Both the position numbers and the translations under genes were made by a program. 39,128 bases of DNA from positions 1 through 39,128 of the forward strand of contig CALIJE010000047.1 in assembly GCA_938017825.1 (NCBI GenBank). Direction: 5' to 3'. Position 1 is the stretch's first letter; each line of letters begins with the position of its first letter. The notes under the pieces are model-generated. The model was not told the origin of the DNA and did not search any database. It saw nothing but the letters and a program-made list of their open reading frames with translations. The DNA comes from an uncultured Flavobacteriaceae bacterium. Lineage in GTDB: Bacteria; Bacteroidota; Bacteroidia; Flavobacteriales; Flavobacteriaceae. Of this stretch, positions 16,957-25,849 are shown in pieces.

Positions 16957-16974
16957 TATTTTGTGCGCAAAATA
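16957..16974. promoter_or_regulatory. Inverted repeat in the divergent ppgK-like / Gfo-Idh intergenic region
   Basis: TATTTTG-TGCG-CAAAATA is a perfect 7-bp inverted repeat with four-base spacer. Each arm also resembles a shortened -7 box (TAnnTTG), one per strand, so it could be an operator or a pair of back-to-back promoter boxes. Confidence 0.4.
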
Positions 16975-17123
16975 ATGAAAAAGATTTGGAGTAGGTACGC
17001 TGGGTGGTGCGCTCAAATTTTGCAGTGCCAATATTATGCATCGTTGCCGTGCCTAATTCTGCTTCGTTCATCCATAATAAATACGTACATTCCTATCTTC
17101 ATAACACTATTATTGGTCCACAA

Positions 17124-18515
17124 ATGAAAAAAAGTAATTCGCGCAGGGCATTTATCAAGAAAGCGGCGCTTGGCTCAACGGCCTTAAGCAGTGCTCCTAT
17201 GATATTTGGTTCGACAAAACATGAAAAACTGCTGCTCGATAGAGCATATAAAACCCAAATATTTGGAATCAACGATCAGATCAACATTGGTTTAATTGGT
17301 TCAGGAATACAAGGCATTTATGATACGAACGCCGCCTTGGGTGTTGCCGGTATTAAGATTGTTGCAGTATGCGATTTGTATGAAGATAGGTTGGTTCGGG
17401 CCAAGGAGCTTTGGGGAAATGATCTGTTCACCACCAGGGACTATAGAAAGTTATTGGCTCTAGAGAACATTGATGCCGTTATCGTCGCAACCCCGGATCA
17501 TTGGCACAAAAAAATAACGATAGATGCCCTTAAAGCAGGAAAACATGTTTACTGTGAAAAACCCATGGTACAAAAGTGGGAAGAAGGTCAAGAAATCATA
17601 GCAGCACAAAAAAGTAGCGGGAAAATCTGTCAGGTTGGGAGCCAGGCGATGTCCTCTTTAGGAAACGAAAAAGCCAAACAACTATATGAAGAAGGTGCGA
17701 TTGGCGAAATTGTGATGCTCGATTTTTACAACGACCGTTACTCGGCAGAGGGAGCATGGCAGTATCCGATTCCACCGCACATAAGTGCCGATAGCATAGA
17801 CTTTGATACCTTTTTAGGTACTGCACCAAAAGTGGCTTTCGAAGCCAAACGATTTTTTAGATGGCGAAATTACAAGGACTACGGCACTGGTGTAGCTGGC
17901 GACCTATTTGTACATGCCTTTTCTACTCTTAATCATGTGATAAGTTCAAACGGACCGATTAGGGCCCAAGCAACAGGTGGCCTGCGTTACTGGAAAGATG
18001 GGCGCGATGTACCAGATGTGAGCATAACTTTGTACGACTATCCTAAGACTGCTACCCATGCTGCATTCAATGCGGCTTTTCGAATCAATTTTATTGCCGG
18101 AAACGGTGGTGGTGGCGGGTTTAAATTAATAGGTACCGAAGGTCAGATGGATGTTGGTCAACGAGCGGTTACATTGACGCGATCTAAATTGGGTATGGTT
18201 CCTGGCGATTATTCAATGATTGCATATTCGAAGGCAACGCAAGAAAAGATAGTCGCGGCGTATGCCGAGAAAAATTTGGATAGCAGGGCCTCTAGCTTAA
18301 ATATAGGGAAAACCAAGTGGGAGGCACCTCGTGATTACAAAGGAGGACATTACGATCATTTCATTAATTTTTTTGAGGCCATTAGAGGGAATAATACGGT
18401 TGTTCAAGATCCAACTTTTGGCTTGCGAGCCGCAGGGGCCGCCCTTTTGGCAAATGAGAGTTACTATAAAGGAAAAGCGGTTCACTGGAACCCTGACGAG
18501 ATGCGGTTGATTTAA
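17124..18515 (+). CDS. Gfo/Idh/MocA family oxidoreductase with Tat signal
   Basis: The protein begins MKKSNSRRAFIKKAALGSTA, a twin-arginine signal (RRAFIKK), so it should be exported folded to the periplasm. The Rossmann fold starts with INIGLIGSGIQG near residue 53. VIVATPDHWHKK and GKHVYCEKPM carry the family's conserved EKP Lys region. The C-terminal half is the GFO_IDH_MocA alpha/beta domain, with a glycine-rich segment GNGGGGGFKLIGTEGQMD. Such Tat-exported members are common in Bacteroidetes and act on sugars or sugar acids with tightly held NAD(P); the substrate is unknown. Start ATG 17124 gives 463 residues; a 40-codon upstream extension lacks the Tat context and overlaps the divergent promoter region. 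Confidence 0.88.
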   Translation: MKKSNSRRAFIKKAALGSTALSSAPMIFGSTKHEKLLLDRAYKTQIFGINDQINIGLIGSGIQGIYDTNAALGVAGIKIVAVCDLYEDRLVRAKELWGNDLFTTRDYRKLLALENIDAVIVATPDHWHKKITIDALKAGKHVYCEKPMVQKWEEGQEIIAAQKSSGKICQVGSQAMSSLGNEKAKQLYEEGAIGEIVMLDFYNDRYSAEGAWQYPIPPHISADSIDFDTFLGTAPKVAFEAKRFFRWRNYKDYGTGVAGDLFVHAFSTLNHVISSNGPIRAQATGGLRYWKDGRDVPDVSITLYDYPKTATHAAFNAAFRINFIAGNGGGGGFKLIGTEGQMDVGQRAVTLTRSKLGMVPGDYSMIAYSKATQEKIVAAYAEKNLDSRASSLNIGKTKWEAPRDYKGGHYDHFINFFEAIRGNNTVVQDPTFGLRAAGAALLANESYYKGKAVHWNPDEMRLI

Positions 18516-18583
18516 AAAATACACTATATGCCTAGGACCTTGTACTATGTACGTTTAGGTTAGAATTGTTTCCAATAATTTCG

Positions 18584-19267
18584 TTATACGGCACGTTGTA
18601 CTACCTCGAAAACCTTGCCAGCATCGCACTTCAAGGTTTTGGACGGAAACTTTAGAATCAGGGCATAATCGTGGGTAGCCATAAGAATGGTGCGTCCGTT
18701 CTTATTGATTTCCTGCAAGACACGCATGACCTCTACACTGGTCTGTGGATCTAGATTTCCTGTTGGTTCATCGGCAATAATTAACTCAGGATCGTTCAAT
18801 AAAGCTCTTGCGATAGCTATTCGCTGTTGTTCACCTCCTGAAATTTCATGTGGGAACTTAAAGCCTTTCGTTTTCATATCTACCTTGTCCAATACCTCTT
18901 CGATCTTCAAATTCATCTTGGCCGAGTCTGTCCACCCTGTTGCTTTGAGTACGAATTTTAGATTGTTATTAATGTTGCGGTCGGGTAGTAATTTGAAATC
19001 TTGAAATACGATTCCAAGTTTTCGACGCAGATACGGAATGTCTTTTTCCCTTAGCTTTTTTAAATTGAAATCAACAATGCTTCCTTCCCCCTTTTGCAGT
19101 GGAATATCACCATAAAGCGTCTTCATGAAACTACTCTTGCCGCTCCCTGTTTTGCCGATAAGGTAAACGAATTCGCCCGAATTTATCTTTAGACTCACAT
19201 CCTGGAGCACTAGACTGTCCTTTTGAAAAATAGATGCATTTTGTAATTCCAGGATTGTTTCGGGCAT
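18584..19267 (-). CDS. ftsE: Cell division ABC transporter ATPase FtsE
   Basis: The 227-residue ABC ATPase has Walker A GKTGSGKSS (38-46), Q-loop Gln 89, signature ISGGEQQ (142-148), Walker B LIIADE (162-167) and H-loop His 199. Its size, the ISGGEQQRIAIARAL signature and ADEPTGNLD match FtsE. FtsEX links the divisome to peptidoglycan hydrolases at the septum. FtsX is not adjacent here; the partner would have to be elsewhere, which is seen in other Bacteroidetes. A LolD-type exporter ATPase is the alternative, but length and motifs fit FtsE better. It is convergent with the Gfo/Idh gene. Confidence 0.85.
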   Translation of the reverse strand: MPETILELQNASIFQKDSLVLQDVSLKINSGEFVYLIGKTGSGKSSFMKTLYGDIPLQKGEGSIVDFNLKKLREKDIPYLRRKLGIVFQDFKLLPDRNINNNLKFVLKATGWTDSAKMNLKIEEVLDKVDMKTKGFKFPHEISGGEQQRIAIARALLNDPELIIADEPTGNLDPQTSVEVMRVLQEINKNGRTILMATHDYALILKFPSKTLKCDAGKVFEVVQRAV

Positions 19268-19333
19268 GACAGACTATTCTTTGATTCGGGTGATGGGTCA
19301 CAAGATGTTCACATAACCTTGCCGTTGTTGATA

Positions 19334-19363
19334 TAAAAGTAATAAGTTCAATCGGATAACAAA
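19334..19363 (-). promoter_or_regulatory. Candidate promoter of ftsE
   Basis: Minus-strand TACTTTTA (19334-19341) fits TAnnTTTR with TTTG (19360-19363) 18 bases upstream. The ATG is 66 bases downstream. Motif match only. Confidence 0.35.
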
Positions 19364-19521
19364 TTACAAGGGCCCTAAATCTTTTTTCTTTGTATTGAAA
19401 ATAGAAGCATTTTCGGCTTATGTAAGCATGTTTTGCCGTATTAGGCAGTGAAGCTTTTTAGGTCCAAAATACTTTGGTGCAATATTTGACGTTATATAGT
19501 CTAGTAAATAGTTAGAACACT

Positions 19522-22500
19522 ATGATCAAAAAAAAATTAGCGATACTTCCGCTGTTCTTGGGATTGGTTTTTCTAGGATTTTCCCAAGAGACCAAAATCT
19601 ACACCCACGAAGATAAGGCCTACCAAGATGCTTTGGCGCTTTATAACAATGAGCAATACCAAGCGGCCCAGACAGTCTTCGAACGGGTAAAGAACACGAC
19701 CGATAATCTTGAGATTAAAGCGAACAGTGCCTACTACGAGGCAAATGCAGCCGTACGTTTAAATCAGTTGGGTGCCGATAGGTTGATGGAAGACTTCGTG
19801 GAAAAGTACCCCACCTCTACCAAAAGAAATTCCGCCTTTACAGATGTTGCGGAGTATTACTTTAATACCGGAAAATACCCCTATGCGCTAAAGTGGTACA
19901 ATAAAGTTGACCAAAGTGCACTCTCTAGAAAAGAGATGGACAAGTTCAACTTCAATTATGGCTACTCACTTTTTTCTTCAGGCAAAAAACCGCAGGCCGA
20001 AAGTTATTTGGAAAAAGTAACCTCTTCTGAAGTCTATGGCTCTCAGGCGAAATACTATTTAGGCTATATCGCTTATCAACAAGATGACTACGAAGGGGCC
20101 AACGAACGTTTTGATGAAATAACAGACCCCGAACTTCTCGAGGAAAAGTTGAGTTATTATCAGGCCGATATGAACTTTAAACTTGGAAAGTTCGAGGAGG
20201 CCATTGCACTTGCGAAAAGGCAGATTCCGAAATCTGACCGAACGGAGAAATCGGAACTGAACAAAATAATCGGTGAGAGCTATTTTAATCTAAAGCAGTA
20301 CGACAATGCCATACCTTACCTGGAACAATATAGGGGTAGAAGGGGCAAATGGAGCAATACCGATTATTACCTTTTAGGATATAGCTATTACAAGCAAGGC
20401 GATTTTGCCAACGCTATTCAACAGTTCAACAAAATAATAGGGGGCACCAATAGCGTATCCCAAAATGCCTACTATCATTTGGCGGAATGTTATTTGAAGC
20501 TCGATAAAAAACAAGAGGCCCTGAATGCATTTCGAAATGCATCTCAAATGGATTACTCCAATGAAATCCAAAAAGACGCCTATTTGAACTACGCGCGGCT
20601 AAGTTATGAAGTAGGAAATGCCTATGAACCTGTACCACAGGTGATCTCGAACTATCTAGAACGTTATCCCAATGATGAACATCAACAGGAAATGCAAGAG
20701 TTATTGGTAGATTCCTATATCACATCCAAGAATTTTGCAGGTGCCCTTGAACTTTTAGAGAAGAACCGTGGTTTTGCCAGTAAAACGACCTATCAAAAAG
20801 TAGCCTATTATAGAGGCCTAGAATTGTTCATTGATGCAGATTACGCTGGAGCATCAGAAACGTTCTCAAAGTCGTTGGGCAATGCCGAAGATTCCCTGTT
20901 CAAGGCCAAGGCGAACTATTGGAAGGGGGAATCTGATTATCTCTTAAACCGTTTTGAGGATGCCTTAAGCAACTATATGGCATTCAAACAAAACAGCACG
21001 GCACAGTCAACGGAGGAGTATAAAGACCTTGATTATAATCTGGCCTATACCTATTTCAAATTAAGGGATTACCCCAACGCCATTTCAACGTTTACGAACT
21101 ATACCGGTTCGGGAACCAGTGATACCCAAAAACTATATGATGGCTATTTGAGGTTAGGGGATAGCTATTTTGTAACGAGCAAGTATTGGCCCGCTATCGA
21201 AACCTATAATAAGGCCCTCGCCTTGACCGGGCCTCAAAAAGATTATGCAGCCTACCAGAAGGCCATGAGTTATGGGTTCGTAGGTAAAAGAGATACCAAA
21301 TTAGAGGAACTAGACCGTTTTGTAGCCGCCTATCCTAAATCTACACTGCATGATGATGCCCTTTTTGAGTTGGGCAATACCTATGTTGCGCAGGGCCAAG
21401 AACAACGTGGTTTGCAAACCTATGACAAGCTAATTCGGGAGAACAGAAGAAGTCCTTTGGTCGCACAGGCGATGATGCGACAGGGACTCGTGCATTACAA
21501 TGCAAGTAGGAATGAACAGGCTTTAGGGAAATTTAAAGGAGTGGTGCGCGATTTTCCGAAGACACAAGAGGCTATCCAAGCGGTCGCTACGGCCAAATTG
21601 ATTTATGTAGATATGGGTCGGGTAGACGAATATGCGGACTGGGTAGAAGGTCTCGACTTTGTTGAGGTTACCGATTCGGAGCTAGATAATGCAACTTTCG
21701 AGTCTGCAGAAAAACAATATATAGAGGGCAAGAAAGATGCGGCCATTCGAGGATATGAAAAATATATTTCACAATTTCCAAATGGTGCCCATGCGATCAA
21801 GGCTAATTTCAATTTGGCCCAACTCTATTTTGGTAAAGACCAGAAAGATCGGGCTTTGCCATATTATAAGTACGTTGCGGATAGGGGAGGCAGTGAATAT
21901 TCTGAGCAGGCCTTAACGCGTGTTTGTGAAATTTATATCGGTTCAAAAGACTATGCAACCGCCCTACCTTATTTGGAAATGCTAGAGAACGAGGCAGATA
22001 TTCAACAAAATAAAACCTTTGCCCAATCTAACCTTATGAAAGGATATTATCAGCAAAAAAATTATGATCAAACTTTGGCCTATGCAGAAAAAGTGCTGGC
22101 TACTCCAAGTATTGATGACCGAATAAAGAGCGATGCCCAAATAATGATCGCCCGTTCGGCAATCGCTACCGGGGATGAAGTAAAAGCAAAAGAAGCTTAT
22201 CAAAAGGTTTTGAAAATAGCTTCAGGAGAAACGGCTGCGGAGGCTTTATACTATAATGCCTATTTCTTGAACAAGGATAGCGATTTTGAAAACTCCAACA
22301 CTGCGGTGCAAAGATTAGCGAAAGACTATGCTGCCTATAAAGAATGGGGGGGCAAGGGCCTAATCATTATGGCCAAGAACTATTATGCCTTGGGAGACGC
22401 TTATCAGGCCACCTATATTTTAGAAAGTGTTACCACCAATTTTGAGCAGTACCCAGCAATCGTATCGGAAGCTCAAGGGGAATTGGCACTAATAAAATCG

Positions 22501-22542
22501 AAAGAATCGAAAAGCAATTCATCCATCCGACCAGGAAATTAA
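19522..22542 (+). CDS. Large periplasmic tetratricopeptide-repeat protein
   Basis: The 1006-residue protein has a signal peptide (MIKKKLAILPLFLGLVFLGFSQ) and then TPR-type helix pairs along almost its whole length. Typical units are ALALYNNEQYQAAQTVFERV, AEYYFNTGKYPYALKWYNKV and KTYDNA/AIPYLEQY types, often with Y at position 11 and a final P as in YPNDEHQ, YPKSTLHDDALFELG. Such long solenoids act as scaffolds for envelope complexes, probably in the periplasm. It is followed one base later by a plug-less outer-membrane barrel, so both are surely co-transcribed and may form one complex. The gene has no obvious -7 box near its start. Confidence 0.88.
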   Translation: MIKKKLAILPLFLGLVFLGFSQETKIYTHEDKAYQDALALYNNEQYQAAQTVFERVKNTTDNLEIKANSAYYEANAAVRLNQLGADRLMEDFVEKYPTSTKRNSAFTDVAEYYFNTGKYPYALKWYNKVDQSALSRKEMDKFNFNYGYSLFSSGKKPQAESYLEKVTSSEVYGSQAKYYLGYIAYQQDDYEGANERFDEITDPELLEEKLSYYQADMNFKLGKFEEAIALAKRQIPKSDRTEKSELNKIIGESYFNLKQYDNAIPYLEQYRGRRGKWSNTDYYLLGYSYYKQGDFANAIQQFNKIIGGTNSVSQNAYYHLAECYLKLDKKQEALNAFRNASQMDYSNEIQKDAYLNYARLSYEVGNAYEPVPQVISNYLERYPNDEHQQEMQELLVDSYITSKNFAGALELLEKNRGFASKTTYQKVAYYRGLELFIDADYAGASETFSKSLGNAEDSLFKAKANYWKGESDYLLNRFEDALSNYMAFKQNSTAQSTEEYKDLDYNLAYTYFKLRDYPNAISTFTNYTGSGTSDTQKLYDGYLRLGDSYFVTSKYWPAIETYNKALALTGPQKDYAAYQKAMSYGFVGKRDTKLEELDRFVAAYPKSTLHDDALFELGNTYVAQGQEQRGLQTYDKLIRENRRSPLVAQAMMRQGLVHYNASRNEQALGKFKGVVRDFPKTQEAIQAVATAKLIYVDMGRVDEYADWVEGLDFVEVTDSELDNATFESAEKQYIEGKKDAAIRGYEKYISQFPNGAHAIKANFNLAQLYFGKDQKDRALPYYKYVADRGGSEYSEQALTRVCEIYIGSKDYATALPYLEMLENEADIQQNKTFAQSNLMKGYYQQKNYDQTLAYAEKVLATPSIDDRIKSDAQIMIARSAIATGDEVKAKEAYQKVLKIASGETAAEALYYNAYFLNKDSDFENSNTAVQRLAKDYAAYKEWGGKGLIIMAKNYYALGDAYQATYILESVTTNFEQYPAIVSEAQGELALIKSKESKSNSSIRPGN

Positions 22543-22543
22543 A

Positions 22544-24343
22544 ATGAGTTCACGTACAAAAGAACACGGTATGCAAAAGCACATTCAATTTTTATGTATC
22601 CTACTTTTAGGATTGGTTAATTTGACCATGGCCCAAGACGGTGACGAAGATGATCTGGGAACCGAAACCGTTACGGTTACCAAGGCCTACTCTCCTACGA
22701 TTTCAGATGCTTTCAAAATTAAATCGTTCCCAAATTTGAACGATTCGATTGAGCTGCAAAAGAAACCCATCAAATACAGCATCTTTTCAGTACCTGTGGC
22801 GTCTACTTTTAGCCCAGCTAAAGGAAAAGCCTCTAAGGTAGAGCGCATACCTCCACCAGAACTCTATAATTCATATGCCTCAGCTGGTGGTGGTAATCCT
22901 GCAAACATTTTGGCGAAATTCTATACCAGTAGAACCTTGGATCGGGAATCGGGATATACCATTGGTTTAGAGCACAACTCTTCTAGGGCCAATATTGCGA
23001 ATACCGCATTAGACAATATTTTTTCGAATTCTAGATTGGACGGCAGTTATAAGAAACGCGAACGCGATGTGAACTGGGGATTTGATGTTGGCGCCCAGCA
23101 TCAAATGTACAATTGGTATGGTTTGCCCGCCGAGACCTTTGATCAGGCAACCATTGATGGCATAGACGAGCGTCAAAACTACTTTATGGCAGAGGCCGGT
23201 GGCCATATTAATGTTGCTGATTCGTATTTTAAAAATGCCAGTTTACAATATCGTCGATTTTGGGATGCCGTAAAATCTGGAGAAAACAGAATTGTTTTCG
23301 AGCCCGGTTTCAATTTTCCATTATTGGAAGAAAGTTTAGATATAGACTTCAAGGTCGACTATGTAAACGGGAATTTTAAGAACGCCCCACTTCGGTTTCC
23401 CGATAATGATGGCGGTACCTCCTATAGTCAACTCCAAGTAGGAATTAAGCCGAGTATAACGTTATTGAGAGATGACCTAGCGCTAAATCTGGGAGTGACT
23501 CTAGTGTATGGTGTGGATGGTTCGGATAATGGTAGCGGTCAACAAACCCAAAACAATTTTTACATATATCCTGCGGTGACAGCTTCCTATCGTTTATTGA
23601 ACGAGTTTGCCATTGCCTATGCTGGTATAGAAGGGGAGTTGCAACAAAACTCTTATTATAGTTTGGTTGCTCTGAACCCATATGTGTCGCCTACCTTGGA
23701 TATTGTTCCTACAGATAGGCAATACGATGCCTATGTTGGTTTGCGAGGACAATTGTTGCCAAATCTGAGCTATAATATCAAAGGATCTTATACTGCGGAG
23801 AACAGAAAGTTGCTTTTCCTGTTGAATCCTCAACGCGCAGGCCGAACCGATGAAAAAGGATACAACTTTGGAAATTCATTTCAGGTGTTCGATGACGATG
23901 TTAAGACCCTTGGTATTTTTGGTGAATTGAATGTTGATATAAACCGCAACTTTACTTTGGGCATAAATGCAGAATACTACAACTACAATACGGAAAGCGA
24001 TAACCCTGCATGGAACTTGCCGGAATTGAAAAGTTCACTTTTTATGGATTATCAAATTGGTGAAAAGTGGTATATGGGAGCCAACCTTTTCTTTGTCGGG
24101 GAACGAAACGATTTAGAAACAATAGGAAATGCAAGCAGTAATACCGAGACCTTTACAGCAAGCTTAATCGCACTAGATTCCTATTTTGATGCCAATGCGC
24201 ATATTGGTTATCGCCTCAATGATCAATTATCTGTCTTTCTAAAGGCCGCCAATATTGCTAACAATAACTACCAACGTTGGGCAAATACGCCCGTACAAGG
24301 GTTTCAAATGTTGGGTGGAGCTACCTATAAATTCGACTTTTAA
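22544..24343 (+). CDS. TonB-dependent-receptor-like outer-membrane beta-barrel without plug domain
   Basis: The protein has a signal peptide (core IQFLCILLLGLVNLTMAQ) and then an acidic linker DGDEDDLGTETVTVTKAYSP. No TonB plug domain is present: after about 100 residues the sequence changes directly into transmembrane beta strands that resemble the C-terminal barrel of TonB receptors, ending with GGATYKFDF, a typical final strand with terminal Phe. At 599 residues it is about half the size of a normal receptor. The ATG at 22544 follows an AGGAAA-like ribosome site one base past the TPR stop; a second ATG at 22571 would give a tighter signal peptide. Function is unknown, and transport activity without a plug is doubtful. 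Confidence 0.85.
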   Translation: MSSRTKEHGMQKHIQFLCILLLGLVNLTMAQDGDEDDLGTETVTVTKAYSPTISDAFKIKSFPNLNDSIELQKKPIKYSIFSVPVASTFSPAKGKASKVERIPPPELYNSYASAGGGNPANILAKFYTSRTLDRESGYTIGLEHNSSRANIANTALDNIFSNSRLDGSYKKRERDVNWGFDVGAQHQMYNWYGLPAETFDQATIDGIDERQNYFMAEAGGHINVADSYFKNASLQYRRFWDAVKSGENRIVFEPGFNFPLLEESLDIDFKVDYVNGNFKNAPLRFPDNDGGTSYSQLQVGIKPSITLLRDDLALNLGVTLVYGVDGSDNGSGQQTQNNFYIYPAVTASYRLLNEFAIAYAGIEGELQQNSYYSLVALNPYVSPTLDIVPTDRQYDAYVGLRGQLLPNLSYNIKGSYTAENRKLLFLLNPQRAGRTDEKGYNFGNSFQVFDDDVKTLGIFGELNVDINRNFTLGINAEYYNYNTESDNPAWNLPELKSSLFMDYQIGEKWYMGANLFFVGERNDLETIGNASSNTETFTASLIALDSYFDANAHIGYRLNDQLSVFLKAANIANNNYQRWANTPVQGFQMLGGATYKFDF

Positions 24344-24391
24344 CGAAGATCTGCTCCGATTCTTTTTGTAATCATGACCACTTGGTTTGGA

Positions 24392-24419
24392 TGCCGCTTC
24401 GTTGAGCGGTGCTTTTTTT
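24392..24419 (+). terminator. Terminator after the TPR/barrel pair
   Basis: CCGCT (24394-24398) and AGCGG (24405-24409) form a short GC stem around TCGTTG, followed by a run of T's (24413-24419). It ends the TPR-barrel operon and separates it from the OmpA pair. Confidence 0.65.
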
Positions 24420-24631
24420 CCAAATATACCTTCATTTCGAGTTTTCTTTCTTCATTTGATTACGCAATCATTTGATAAATAAGCATTTATACTATTAGCT
24501 TAAAAAGGAATCGCTTAACAAAAAAAAGAAGCATAGCGTGCAGTTCATCGAAAAAAAACAATAATGAATACCCCTTGGCGTTAGATGAATACCAAAGTTT
24601 TTGCGAGGACACCAACCAAAAATTAAGGGGC

Positions 24632-25759
24632 ATGGTTAAAAAATTACTTTTTTACCAATTTATTTTACTCGCATTATCCAATCTAGTCAACGGCCAGAAC
24701 TTGGTACAAAATCCTAGTTTTGAAGAATTCAAAAGTTGTCCGGAGGAATTGGGCAATATTGAAAACGACGTGCCGTATTGGTCGAAGTCGTCTGAAGGTA
24801 CTACCGACTATTTCAATGTCTGTAGTATGCGATTGGGCATTCCAAAGAATTTTAATGGTTCACAAGTCGCCGAATTTGGTGTAGGTTATGCAGGATTATA
24901 CCTAAGCGCGCCCAATGATTACCGGGAGTATCTACAAGGTGAGTTAGCTGAAACATTGGTAAAGGGCAAACGATACGAGGTTAGCTTTTACATCAGCCTT
25001 GCAGAGAAATCCCGAAATGCCATTCGCGATATTGGTGTTCTCTTCTCCGAGAAAATGATCAGACAGGATACCAGAAAAGCTTTGACAGCACATCAAGATA
25101 AAAACAAGGACAACGAATACAATTTTGCAGAGGTAAGAAACTGGGGCTATTTCGCTGACAAAAAAGGCTGGATGTTGGTTCAAACTGATTTTATTGCCAA
25201 TGGGACTGAAAAGTACCTGACTATCGGGAATTTTAGAGATAATGCCCGTTCAAAATTAAAGAAATTGAAAGGTGATAAGACTGCCGCTTATTATTACTTA
25301 GACCAAGTAGCTGTAGTTGATTACAATTACAAATACCCTTTTAACGATTTAGAACTAAACAAGACCTATGTCTTGGAAAATGTGCTTTTTCCTACCGATG
25401 TGTATCAATTAAACGATGCCTCAAAAAAAGAATTGGATCGACTTTATATTGGACTTGAAAAAAACAAAAACCTCTTTGTAACGGTACAAGCCCATACAGA
25501 TGACGTGGGTTCTAAAAACTATAACAGGAGTCTCTCTTCAAAAAGAGCCCGTGCGGTATCGAAATATTTAATGGCCAAAGGGCTGTCAAAAGATAGAATC
25601 CGCTGGGCAGGTTTTGGTGGCGAACAGCCTGTAGCCGCAAATTCGACTGCCGAAGGGAAACAAAAAAACCGAAGAGCTGAGTTTATTGTTTCGAATGGCA
25701 CGTTCGAAGACGATCGTACAAGGATTGCCGAAACTATCTTCGAGGACGACCAAGACTAG
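24632..25759 (+). CDS. OmpA-family protein with N-terminal beta-sandwich (paralogue A)
   Basis: The 375-residue protein has a signal peptide (MVKKLLFYQFILLALSNLVNGQ). Residues about 22-240 form a galactose-binding/jelly-roll-like domain beginning NLVQNPSFEEFKSCP and containing DYFNVCS, GYAGLYLSAPNDYREYLQGE and a YYYLDQVAVV strand. The C-terminal ~110 residues are an OmpA peptidoglycan-binding domain: AHTDDVGSKNYNRSLSSKRA, then RIRWAGFGGEQP and NRRAEF. It would anchor to the cell wall while the beta-sandwich binds a ligand outside or in the periplasm. ATG 24632 is chosen since AAGGGG lies just upstream and the signal peptide starts there; a TTG 19 codons earlier is rejected. It is paralogous to the next gene. 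Confidence 0.85.
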   Translation: MVKKLLFYQFILLALSNLVNGQNLVQNPSFEEFKSCPEELGNIENDVPYWSKSSEGTTDYFNVCSMRLGIPKNFNGSQVAEFGVGYAGLYLSAPNDYREYLQGELAETLVKGKRYEVSFYISLAEKSRNAIRDIGVLFSEKMIRQDTRKALTAHQDKNKDNEYNFAEVRNWGYFADKKGWMLVQTDFIANGTEKYLTIGNFRDNARSKLKKLKGDKTAAYYYLDQVAVVDYNYKYPFNDLELNKTYVLENVLFPTDVYQLNDASKKELDRLYIGLEKNKNLFVTVQAHTDDVGSKNYNRSLSSKRARAVSKYLMAKGLSKDRIRWAGFGGEQPVAANSTAEGKQKNRRAEFIVSNGTFEDDRTRIAETIFEDDQD

Positions 25760-25849
25760 TTCCACTCATCCGACAATTTGGGAATTGGTCGACCTACAAG
25801 CTTTAGGTCACATCTAAATCCTTATTTTAGTGGCAGTTAAGAAGACTAT

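Noticed and set aside
16946-17123. N-terminal extensions of the ppgK-like and Gfo/Idh frames across the divergent gap
   Set aside because: Each has no similarity to its family, both overlap, and they would bury the promoter region and the Tat signal.
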